Assembly: GCA_963995525.1 (NCBI GenBank)
Contig: OZ023214.1
Span: 30,388,224-30,452,223 of the forward strand
Source of the DNA: Escarpia spicata
Lineage: Eukaryota; Annelida; Polychaeta; Sabellida; Siboglinidae
Length of the DNA: 64,000 nt
Direction: 5' to 3'
A program made the position numbers and the translations under genes. Positions 35,301 through 49,350 of this stretch are shown here, piece after piece; the first letter of the stretch is position 1; the number at the start of each line of letters is the position of its first letter. The notes under the pieces were generated by a model. The model was not told the DNA's origin and searched no databases. It saw nothing but the letters and a program-made list of their open reading frames with translations.

Positions 35301-38300
35301 GGGACACCAGTTATTTGTACTTCTGATGAGCAAGTGTACCCACTTTACCCCGATGCCTATGCATAAATAAAAACAGTGTATCAATAAAAGTATTACAATC
35401 ACAGCTGCTCTGACATGAACAACACAAACTTGGGTGATGTAACTACTGCAGCACCAGCAACGATGTTTCGCCCTTCCTCGGCTACCAGCTGGCCTTTATA
35501 TATTTAGGAAGTATCACAATATGCATCTAAAATCCTAATTGCAGTCCCTCAATGTTTGTCTGTAATATACAAAACTTTGATCTCTTGACTGTCTGCATTG
35601 TTTCAAGAGTTGCACATCGTTTCATGTATAGGTGATGTTTTAATTTGCAGTATGTTTAGTAGGAATTCAAAGAATAACTCGGGGTTCAAATTTAGTAGGG
35701 GTCCTCGCCCCTAGATTCACTGCTGGGCCCCTAATAAGTACAGGTCAAGAGGTCGGGCTGGCTCATTAAAAGGATGTAGTCAGTTCCATGTTTTTCATGT
35801 ATTAACTGATGTAATGTTCTTAAGATTATATTAACTTTGTTGAAGGTATACTGCCCGCCAAATTGTGGTTAGTAAGCCCATAACAACCGTCGCAATCCAG
35901 TTAGAAATTACTACTCCTGCTAATTCCGGGTAAACGAACAGACTAGTCTATGTTCCTTTAAATGGGCCAAAGTGCATCGATAGTTTGATGTATCATTACA
36001 CCTCTAATTTTGATAGCTTCATATAAGTTACTATGTATGCAACACCTGCAACCTAACAATAAACAAGTCATTTAGTTTCCCATGGAATTAGTTACTAACA
36101 GTATAATAGATGACACTCTGTTCATAACGGACGTAGTTCAATGGGGATTACATGAAGTTTATCTTCTGTAATTTAATAACAACTGTGTTTCTATATGTGA
36201 CCGAAATGGGAGTGGACATATGGCAGGCATGGGAAAATTAACTTGGAAAATGAATTAATTAAATTACAGTTAACTCTGATATTTTCAAATTAAATTAAAC
36301 CCACACATTAATCAGGTCAATTAAATAAATTAACTTTCATTCAATGAACTTCAGTTAAAATACCAATTAACTGCAACTCAGTTAACAATTAACTTCAACT
36401 CAGTTAACAATTAATGTTAATACAAGACAAAGAAGCCACCAATTAAGGGGGCTAACTGGAATGGGTCATCACTGAAACAAATTTCTAGCAGTTCAAGCTT
36501 GCTAATTACAATTTACATAATATATAATTACATTGTACAAATATCTCTAAAACTTGAAAAACACATTTCGAGAATTTAAGTTAAATATTGTATTGCCAAA
36601 TTGTGTAACATTTTCACATTTTTGCTACGGACACAGTGGCACACCTGTGAGAGTGGCTTGATTAATAATATATCTCGTGAGCAGTAGACACGAAAATAAA
36701 TAATTACTGTTGTGTTTTTAATACATTGCCAGTTGGCAGATCAGAGGTTGATGGTCTACGGAAGCGAGTGAATGTAGTGTGGATCTCGACACTTGGGAGG
36801 GGATTGCGCCCAAAGTTACATATAACTACAGTATATAACTAATGTCGTGTTCAACATATCACAACTGGATGTGTAATTATTTACGCATGTTTGGTTTGTT
36901 TTCCAGTCAAGAGAAGATGATGTAAATCGCGACGGCATCCTTGACCAGCTGAAGTTCCAACTAGACATGCCAATGACAGACGCGGAGGAGGTGTTAGGAG
37001 TCACTCTCATACTCATATTTGACTACAAATTGCGTGTGAGTAACACATCCAGGATGTTATGTGAACTGTGTGTGCATCTACAGTAGAAATATATCGTGTT
37101 ACATTTTAGACAGGAGCTGTACTAGATGTGTAACAATACTTTGAACTGTCGATGCATCGCTATTGTAGCATGTATTGTAATGATGGTATATACACTGTAC
37201 TATCGATTGTATATTTAACAATCAAGAATTATTGTCGATAGTACATTGAACTATCGATAGTAATGACAGGTGGCAAACAGATCAGGGGGGCTTGAGCCCC
37301 ACAAAAACTGTCATCATAAATATGCTTTTTCAGTTTCATTTTGTAATGTATATTCACCAGCGTAACATCAACGGTCGTCAATAGTAGCTCTATAGTTAGC
37401 AAATTTAATATTTTGTATAAGCTGAATTCAAAGCTATGTGGTTGAGGATATTTTTATATCTATATATATATATAAAACTATGTGTGTGTATATATATATA
37501 TATATACACATATAACTATCCTCAATAGCCACCCATAAGCACAACGTTTAAATTAATGTATTTATATTTAAATATATTTATTCATTGGATAATTTTTAAA
37601 TGTGTAATTTATACAGGTGTTAAGTAAATCTGATTAATCCAAGTTCCCATTTATAGTCGATGCAGTGACAATAATCACATTTGGAATGTTAAAACTTACG
37701 TTTTCTACAATTTGTACACCCAGTGTTAGTAGTCTTCAGTAACACTTAGCCATGCATATTCAAGTACAATTCGTTTTGTGAAAACCCCTCTTGCTTAGTG
37801 AAAGCAGCAGAATTCTAATCCCAGCTTCATTGTGGCACATTTATTTTCAGAAATTTGTCTCTTTGAATATGGATTGCATGGCCCACATACAGTATTCAAC
37901 GGCCATACCAGGAGCGTCTTTGCAGTTTGTTGGTGACCTTAAGTTCCACCAGAGAGAGCCACTAATGCACAGGGGCGCCGACACGAGGTTTAAAGTAAGT
38001 GCTGAACTGCACACAGCGAGTGCGTGTTGTACCATGCACAAATATGTTCGTAATAATGTAAAAAATTATATTACTGACAGAGCCACAAACAATGAATACT
38101 TGGAAAGACTCTTGAGAGGGATGTTGAGGGTTGGCCCCAAACAGGTGGGTGATGGGAGGTTGGACCCCAAAACAGGTGAGAGATGGGAGGTTGGCCCCAA
38201 GGCAGGTGGGTGATGGGAAGTTGATCCCCAGAACAGGTGGCATATGGGAGGTTGGCCCCCCAAGGCAGGTGGGAGATGGGAGGTAGGCCCCAATGCAGGT

Positions 38301-41300
38301 GGGAGATGGGAGGGTGGACCCCAAAACAGATGGGACATGGGAGGTTGGGTCCTTTAAAACAAGTGTGATGTGAAGTTGGCCCCCTAAAAACAAATGTATG
38401 ATGGAAGGTAGTGTTGTATCAGCTGGAGTAGTCAGTGGCTCAAGTATTTCCTGGTTTTGGCTGCTTCCTAAGATAACTCGCTTTATTTGTAGGAAGAGAT
38501 CCTTAGCAGCTCCAGTATACATGCCTCAGACTTCTACCTGCATGAAATATTTGAGAAATACTCAAAGAGAAACAGTAAGTCAGAGCTGCCAAGTCTCACA
38601 CCCTTTGCTACCATCTCACACGGCTGTCTTTATCTCACATATGTTGATCAAACATCATTAATTATTAATACTGACAGACTTATTGCAGTGCACATGTAGA
38701 TATATTTTATTTATACACACACACTGGTAGCACAGAATATCCATGGAATATGTAAGATTATTCTTATCATCAGTGATGTTTATTTAGGTGTCATCCTCAG
38801 TGGAAATTTGAATGATTCTTGTGCTAGTATTATCCTACTTGATGACAATTGACACAAATCTTTGCTGCAGGAATGGTTTCGGTTTGTAGAAAAAATATCT
38901 GGTATGTGTCAAGCAGCATGTCATCTACACTCATTAATGCAGGCGCATAATTATGCACGTGCCAAATTCAGTTCGATCTCCACTTCAATGATATTTTCTA
39001 ATAAATTTGCAGTCCTAAAAACGTAGTCTTTCGTACTGGTTCAAACTTACACGGTGGGGGACTTAAGCTTTTGAGCGATCCAAAATTACTTCTAAAATCA
39101 CTAGAGTCCACAAGCAATAGCCACTGGATTCAACGGATGTGACATGATTGCAGAGACATTTTCCATCATGCCGCCAGGTTCTGATATCCACAGTACTGTC
39201 AATGCATGCTAATATGTTCCTTTCGGTAGGTGCTGCCAGTATAGTTACATTATTCCCCTTGTTACATGGCGACGACGTAGCCACTGCCACCCATAGGTAA
39301 TGATACACATTTTCTGAAGTTCAATCGCTTCCTTGGACCATTGGCCTCTGATCTACCAGTTACCAGTGTATGTAACGGTGATAGTAGCTGGTTTGTTGTT
39401 GCATGAATGGGTGAAAGCTAGGAAACTGTTATGATGTTCTTTGTAGTGAGTACATCACTTGCCCGGACATACACCACCTGGCTGAAAGGGCGTGGGGCAA
39501 AGAAACCATTCACCATCAAGGCTACAATCAACTACCCCGAAGAAACACTACTGTATCCTTTATTCATGTTGCTGGCCATGAAATGTTAGCGGTACCAAAG
39601 GTTAGGTGATTCTGTTGCTCCCTAGAGTACTAAGCCACACGTTAAGTCTACAAGATTTGGTAAACTTTTGTAAAACACACAAACACACCTCCACTGTACA
39701 CCCCCCACAGTACACACTCCCACAGTGCACACCCCAACAATACACCTCCACAGTACACACACCCACAGTACACACTTCCACAGTACACCCCCCCACAGTG
39801 CACACCTCCACAGTACACCCACCCACAGTGCACACCTCCACAGTACACACCTCCACAGTACACACACCCACAGTGCACACCTCAACAGTACACCTCCACA
39901 GTACACACACCCACAGTGCACACCTCCACAGTACACACACCCACAGTACACACTTCCACAGTGCACACCTCAACAGTACACCTCCACAGTACACCCCCCC
40001 ACAGTGCACACCTCCACAGTACACACACCCACAGTGCACACCTCCACAGTACACACCTCCACAGTACACACACCCACAGTACACCCCCCACAGTGCACAC
40101 CTCCACAGTACACACACCCACAGTGCACACCTCCACAGTACACACCTCCACAGTACACACACCCACAGTACACACCTCCACAGTACACACACCCACAGTG
40201 CACACCTCAACAGTACACCTCCACAGTACACACACCCACAGTGCACACCTCCACAGTACACACACCCACAGTACACACTTCCACAGTGCACACCTCAACA
40301 GTACACCCCCCCACAGTGCACACCTCCACAGTACACCCCCCCACAGTGCACACCTCCACAGTACACACCTCCACAGTACACACACCCACAGTACACACTT
40401 CCACAGTGCACACCTCAACAGTACACCTCCACAGTACACACACCCACAGTACACACCTCCACAGTACACACTTCCACAGTGCACACCTCAACAGTACACC
40501 TCCACAGTACACCCCCCCCCCACAGTGCACACCTCCACAGTACACACACCCACAGTGCACACCTCCACAGTACACACACCCACAGTACACACACCCACAG
40601 TACACACTTCCACAGTGCACACCTCAACAGTACACCTCCACAGTACACACACCCACAGTGCACACCTCCACAGTACACACCCACAGTACACCCCCCGCAG
40701 TGCACACCCTCACAGTGCACACCCCCACAGTGCACACCTCCACAATACTCACCCCCACAGTACACCCCCCACAGTGCACACCACCACGGTACACATCCCC
40801 ACGTTACACACTCCCACGGTGCACACCCCCACGGTACACACACCCACAGTGCACACCCCCACGGTACACACCCCCACATCCACTCACTCACATTGCCCTG
40901 TGTACTGATAAACAGTGAAGCTGTCGACAGAAACTGAACATTTTTTATTTAAAGCAGATGAATTTATTCATCTTCGTGTGCCTGCACTGCCTGGGGATGC
41001 TGCTGATTACATCGGTCTCGGTACCTCTAGGCAGATCATCTTGCGAAACGCTGAAGTGAAACTTGGCCAATAGTATCGTCTGCCAGAGTGTTCGACTCGT
41101 TTTTGTTTCAACCAACACTTGCTCATATTATGTGTAATGTTTGGGTAGAAGTAATTATTTGAATACATGACACCACTCGGCTGCTCGTGGGAAAGATCAA
41201 ATGGGCAGTTATATTGATGTGGTATTTCCTGAGTTGCTAGCTTCGTCTTTGAATTGGTAGGGCAGGTATTATTATTAGTTTGATTCAGCTGACTTCCATA

Positions 41301-42482
41301 CATTGCGTACTGCCAGGGGTAGTGTACAGTCACCACACCTGGCTTGCGAGGATGGAAGGCATCGATGAAACCCTGTGTTTGATTATTTTGATGCAAGTAC
41401 TACTTTACTGATGACTAGATTCGCATTATCTAGCTATTAAGGTAACTATAAAAGACAGTGTTTTTTGTTAAATGCTGCTGTCTTAACTAGATTAAGTACT
41501 CATAACATTATTTTTTTTCCTAAATTGTAGCATGTTGGACTCCAAACTTTCAGGGATTCATGTATAACCCCTCGAAAAACACTTATTTTTCAATATTCCC
41601 AATGGCTTAATGGTTCGTACCGGATGTTAGCCAACTGTTTGCAATGTTTACACATTTTGGCACTTGTGTAGAATCCGGACCCACCTCGATTTCGCCATTA
41701 CAACTTGAGTTTTGCCTAACTTTGTTACACCAAAGCGTTAGTTCCATCATTCAACATCATTCCACGCATATTTATATTACGAAAATATTGTGTCTGAGCA
41801 CACTTTTGAATCCCAAATAGCGACCCGGTTTGCGCTAGTCTGCATCGCTGCGGTCGTGCATTACCGCATCGCGCTCATAAAATGAGCGATATAGCGGCAT
41901 ATGTTGATTGTTATAGCAGCGCTATTTATGCCTCAAAAGTGCGCTAACATGCAATATTCTTAAACTTAAATATGCCTGGAAAAATCTTGAATAATGGAAC
42001 TAACGCACTGAGGTAACAAAGTTAGGCAAAACTCAAGTTATAACGGCGAAATTGAGGTGGGTCCGGATTCTACACAAGTGCCCATGTGTTTTCTAACATT
42101 TTACAAAATTACATAAACTGTCCATCAATCAGCAGACATTTTACGTAACAACTATCACAGAAAACACGAGCAAGTTGCAAAAAAATCTTTGACAGAAGCC
42201 TGGTACAAATACTTCTGGAAACCACCTTCTGTGTCTGGGTATGTAGCGTCATCATCTGGAGAGTGGGCATTTTTGCTAATAAAACCAATGGCTGTGTGTG
42301 TTCACCCTTGACCCGTGTCCAGCTACGCACCAGGTTTCTGGCAGGTGATCAAGTTTGCATGGATCCAGTACTTTGCCATATTGGTCGTCTTCATATACTT
42401 AGTCGGCAAGATGAGGATGTTCATCTTCCAAAACCAGCTGGTGACAACAATAGTTCAGCGTCCATGGAAGAAGGTCCCATGA
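26321..42482 (+). CDS. TMEM231: TMEM231, ciliary transition-zone membrane protein, 306 aa, seven exons
   Basis: Exons: 26321-26459, 34858-35018, 36907-37035, 37851-37994, 38493-38574, 39447-39552 and 42323-42482 (stop TGA); all phases agree (921 nt). TMEM231 is a two-pass membrane protein of the MKS/B9 complex at the ciliary transition zone, which gates ciliary membrane proteins. Family marks are MALYEIYSH and CSKATL at the start, a first membrane segment at about residues 25-43, then GFWRKTEFYQEQP, WSTLKNFNQL, SREDDVNRDG and FDYKLR, INYPEETL, and the C-terminal YAPGFWQVIKFAWIQYF leading into a second membrane segment at about 268-284 and FQNQLVTT. Length is close to the vertebrate protein (about 316 aa). 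Intron 1 is 8.4 kb and full of transposons; intron 4 and intron 6 contain minisatellites. It diverges from the zinc-finger gene and converges on TMEM208. The product call rests on recognised family motifs across every exon. Confidence 0.95.
26985..27420. repeat. Diverged tandem repeat, three units of about 155-168 bp
   Basis: The block TGACCTAATTA..TTGCATTATTTG..TAATTAATTAGGAAGTG..ACTAAACTATTGGAGGAT at 27015-27090 recurs at 27169-27245 and, more diverged, at 27337-27412. It is very AT-rich and lies in TMEM231 intron 1. Confidence 0.75.
28716..29454. mobile_element. Non-autonomous hAT element, 739 bp, with exact 8-bp target duplication
   Basis: The left end CAGACATGGGGTCAAATACA mirrors the right end TGTATTTGACCCCATGTCTG. 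GTACTGGT is duplicated at 28708-28715 and 29455-29462. Subterminal regions are packed with TATTTAAATAC / AAGTATTT words on both sides, likely transposase-binding repeats. No transposase. It lies in TMEM231 intron 1. Confidence 0.93.
31162..31697. mobile_element. Nested inverted-repeat element
   Basis: The ends are CATGAGATGTGC at 31162 and GCACATCTCATG ending at 31697. Inside, AGATGTGCATTCAGCCATGT is repeated at about 31166 and 31371. A stem pairs AACTTTTACTTTATTTTTAT (about 31216) with its inverse at 31332-31352. A second hairpin at 31485-31560 pairs CCAAAAATTTGATC..CTGAGGCCCCTGCC with its inverse. (TA)n tracts are frequent. Confidence 0.6.
31735..32030 (-). mobile_element. tRNA-derived SINE
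   Basis: Read on the minus strand from 32030: AGCGCCGTGGTGCAGTGGCT (pol III A-box TGGTGCAGTGG), then GGTTCGGACTC (B-box like). The body continues through AAGCGCTTTGACCAGTCC to a TA-rich tail near 31735. Retroposed SINEs carry an internal pol III promoter. It lies inside the larger element at 29754-32832. Confidence 0.7.
32045..32690. repeat. Dispersed repeat, inverted copy at about 52080-52730
   Basis: Blocks such as ACATTTAATTAGCAACATGTC (two bases trimmed each end still match), CACTTTGAGC.AG.GTAACCTAG and TTATTCCTTC.AGTTTT occur here and in opposite orientation in the WD40 gene's first intron, in the same order over more than 500 bp. It contains no coding signal. Confidence 0.75.
33441..34478. 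mobile_element. Possible TTAA-flanked element, about 1.04 kb
   Basis: TTAA occurs at 33437-33440 and 34479-34482. The left end GGTAGCTGGGAT and the right end ATCCTACCACC are approximate inverted repeats. No transposase. TTAA target sites fit piggyBac-like movement, but the ends do not show the usual CCC/GGG start. Confidence 0.4.
35764..35965. mobile_element. MITE-like element, family A, in TMEM231 intron 2
   Basis: The ends are CATTAAAAGGATG..CAGTTCC and, inverted, CGAACAG..GTTCCTTTAAATG. The internal word GGTATACTGCCCGCCAAATT is shared with copies at 2304-2640 and 61460-62060. Confidence 0.6.
37436..37525. repeat. Palindrome with (TA)n core
   Basis: GTTGAGGATA..ATATAT is answered by ATATAT..ACTATCCTCAA, giving a hairpin around TATATA/GTGTGT text in TMEM231 intron 3. 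Just upstream (37190-37262) ACTATCGAT words also form dyads. Confidence 0.7.
38129..38408. repeat. Minisatellite, about nine units of 31 bp, TMEM231 intron 4
   Basis: The unit is like GTTGGCCCCAAGGCAGGTGG plus GTGATGGGAG, with drift toward the right end. It fills more than half of the 498-bp intron between exons 4 and 5. Minus-strand frames across it are artefacts. Confidence 0.92.
39679..40890. repeat. 1.2-kb minisatellite, TMEM231 intron 6
   Basis: The array alternates CACACCTCCACAGTACAC and ACACACCCACAGTGCACA units of about 17-20 bp, with higher-order blocks. Because few units contain stops, several frames on both strands stay open for hundreds of codons (THS- and CGGV-type repeats); these are not genes. 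Confidence 0.96.
41659..42082. mobile_element. Foldback element, 424 bp, about 70-bp terminal inverted repeats
   Basis: The left end GGCACTTGTGTAGAATCCGG is matched by the right end CCGGATTCTACACAAGTGCC. The outer 70 bp differ at about three positions, and weaker pairing (CGTTAGTTCCAT, ATATTT) continues almost to the centre near 41870. No ORF. It lies in TMEM231 intron 6, about 240 bp before the last exon. Confidence 0.88.
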
Positions 42483-44687
42483 CCCAAGTCTTGTGCACTT
42501 TAAGTTACTTGTATATCTGTCAGGTTGCCAGCAGTCACTCGACCAACATTAAAGGACCACCCAAGGTAGCGGGTAAGGAGGAAAAGCCATTTAATATTTC
42601 AAATCGTGCTTACTTTTGCAGTAGGGAAATGTTTCATTCTGTAAATTATGTACATCTTGTAATGATTGTTGTGAAATCTCTGAATTTGGGATATTTTTCC
42701 ACACCTGGAAGTTTCCGCTTGAGTGAGCAGTATAACAATAATATAATATAAAAATGTAAACAACAACCAGAAGAGTCTAGTAGTTCCAATTAATAGAAAT
42801 ATTAATAAAACATACCATTTTCATACCAGATGATCAATTTGGATTACCAGGTATCTGCCTTTTCCTACCTGCTCCCATTTTAGTGTCCCCCCAATTAAAA
42901 GTACCTGGTACAAAGTTTGATCATATTTATTAGAAAAACAGTTGTGTGTAACTGTTTTATTCTATTTTTTAAATTTATCATCGTCTGTTTAATTTAATTT
43001 ATTTCACCGTGAACTTGTTTACATTGCATGCAGAAAAAGCAGTGTCGACACTCATAGGCTGATAACAGTGAAATTTAATTTTTTGTAAACACATTTGGTT
43101 GGTTAAAATGTTCAAATATATATGTAGTTGAAACTGCAACATAATTTATGATAGACAATAGACTTTGCACTGTTAACATAGAGACACTGTACTTGTTGTA
43201 TGCATGTGTTTCTGGAACATTACATGGACTTATGTTAACACAGCTAGTTTCCATTAACTTGTTGTTAAACGATGTAACAATTTTTTTCAAACTGTGTGCA
43301 GTGAACTTGGAAGACAATGGTGCAAAAAGCAGTTGGAAGGCTTTCATGTGTATACAGCGTGGCTTTATGACCCCGGTTACACAGAAGCTACCATTTTTAT
43401 GTACTGGAAAGGCAGTACTGTCCTGTAGCATAAGGGAATATTGTATGGATTAAAAATAATGAAGCCAATACATATGCGTTTTTAAAACTGGCCGATTATG
43501 GGTTGATGATCATGACAGATTACAGTGCTGCCGGTGATAGATTCAGTTTGACTATAAATAACAGACTGTTGAAATATGGTACGGTAAGCAAGGAATTATG
43601 CACTCCTCATCCATTTTGTAGCAGTAGGATATATTTAAATCGTTTTGGAGGAAGAGTTATAAATAACGTGATGCTATTGTATATATGTGTTGTACGTTGT
43701 ATTTGTCGATTAACCTTTTCATACATGCTTTATAAGCCAGCCTTTCACTGATGTGTTTTGTATTAATTTATTACCTATTTACGTACATAGTACATAGTAT
43801 TAAGTTACCATTACCATTTTTGTGTGGAAACTTATTTTTTGTGTTGGTTGAATATTAATGATGTATTGAATGCATGGATATGTCACGTTTAGTCTACCAG
43901 TTGTCGTGCTTCCTGAGCGTTGGTTTATATAACATTTGTATACAGTTGTATAGCATGTGGCTATTCTGTTTAAAGTAAATAAATCATGATTTGTACATAA
44001 AATGTCCCATGCATTTCTGTTATTAAGTCACACATTTCACGATAATACAAGGAATTGAGACAATAAGCAGGCAATGCTTACCAAAGAAGTTTAGATGGTT
44101 TTGATTGAACATGTCTATGGGATGTCAAGTGTAACATGCTCTGAACAGTCCCGAGAACTAGATACTGTACTATACAAGAACTTACTTTTTAATAATCCAG
44201 TGTCAGGTAACTGAAAAACACATCTGAACCAATTATCTCTGGACTCTGTACAGCCCAGTTTGGCATCGTATAATGGCTTATGACACTGATGAAGCAATCA
44301 TTTTAAATACAAATTCTACTAGCATTTAATGGTACAATGTCTGTTCCTTAACATTTATTTATATATTGTTGGGTTAAAGGTATATTGCCCATCAAAATGT
44401 GTTTAATAAACCTATAACCATGTTCACAATTTGAAAGTTGTATCTGTGATAAGTTGAAACTAAAGAAAACATCCACATTCTAAGCATGCTATGTTGACAG
44501 TACTGCTGAGCTGACCTTCTCATATTGATAGAGATGACCAATTGAGCAAACCTCCGGTTAATAACGACCACTCTGGCTGGTGACGGAACAGACATGGTAC
44601 AATTAATAGACGCTGTAGGACTGGGACAAAAACCAATGAGCAGATGTAACAAGCCATAAATAAACAGGAATATGTTGTTTATTCTTC
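42483..44687. other. Tail-to-tail gap TMEM231 / TMEM208
   Basis: It contains the 3' untranslated regions of both genes. Candidate AATAAA signals for TMEM231 occur at about 42806 and 43977. On the TMEM208 strand AATAAA begins only about 5 nt after its stop. A family A MITE lies at 44323-44608. No other gene was seen. Confidence 0.55.
44323..44608. mobile_element. MITE-like element, family A, between TMEM231 and TMEM208
   Basis: The ends are CATTTAATGGTACAATGTCT and, inverted, AGACATGGTACAATTAATAG. The internal GGTATATTGCCCATCAAAAT matches the family word. No coding. Confidence 0.6.
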
Positions 44688-48458
<3,771 letters not shown>

Positions 48459-49350
48459 TTTGACTATAATATTGTACAAAATATGGTTCGATAAGAACTA
48501 ATCCGCCAACCGATCGTTGTGGTTATTGCCATTAATGTCAACATAAATGATATTCATTGTTAAGATGATTCCGTTCTTTGATTTTCATCTAGTTATTTGT
48601 CGATCCTTCAAGAACGTTTATGTGCGGGAATAGAATTTACACTATAGTATTTATTTTATTTATTAAATTAAAATTATTTCATTGTATTGGTTTTAATTTA
48701 AGCCTTAATTATTTACGCCGCTAAACGACGTTTTGCTTAATTTATTCTATGATATAATTATGCTTTTCATAATTTCACAGATACAACATCGTTAAACACA
48801 TTATTTTCTAAAGAATAACTGCATTTTTGGTACCTGAAACAAAGTGGAAAGGTGGAAAGAACGAAAAACCTAGGCAGTGGCAGCGTGAACAAATTATGCA
48901 AAATGTTGCTGAACATTCTTCAGGATTGATCATTTCTATGCAAATGAGTTATTTTAGACATACCCAATACGTGATTTTTTACCTTGTAGAGGCTTTCGTC
49001 GTTGTAGCACACCAACTTCTTCAGTAGTCATACGTCACTTGTACTGAAGAAGTTGGTGTGTTACATCAACGAAAGCCTCTACAAGCTAAAAGATCACGTA
49101 TTAGATATGTCTAAAATAACTAATTTGCATAGCGTATGTAAAATGTTTTTAGTGGCATAAATGATGTAGGTCAACCCGGTCTTTAAAACCGTGTCATCGT
49201 GTTCAATATACTATTTATTTGTTAGGTGACTACTGCATATAAGGTACACAAATAAAAGTTTAGCTTCGACCTTCGTCAAACGTAGAGCTGTGTAAAATCT
49301 CGTTCACTGAATCTATATGGGGTAATTATTACAGGTGACACAGCTCAAAC
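48459..49350. promoter_or_regulatory. Divergent promoter gap, TMEM208 / WD40 gene
   Basis: 892 bp between two divergent start codons, containing both promoters. It is AT-rich and has a 91-bp-arm inverted repeat at 48936-49132. An AG at 49335 (ATTATTACAG) just before the WD40 start could be an acceptor of a non-coding first exon. Confidence 0.5.
48936..49132. repeat. Long hairpin, two 91-bp arms with 15-bp spacer
   Basis: The arms 48936-49026 and 49042-49132 are about 90 percent complementary. CACACCAACTTCTTCAGTA is answered by TACTGAAGAAGTTGGTGTG, and CTTGTAGAGGCTTTCGT by its inverse. It may be a foldback element. Confidence 0.9.

Noticed and set aside
39606..40937. 443-codon plus-strand ORF and several long minus-strand ORFs
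   Set aside because: All lie in the CACAGTACAC minisatellite within TMEM231 intron 6. Composition is pure repeat on both strands.
41007..41396. 129-codon minus-strand ORF in TMEM231 intron 6
   Set aside because: No motif, low complexity of asparagine/threonine and no splice context.
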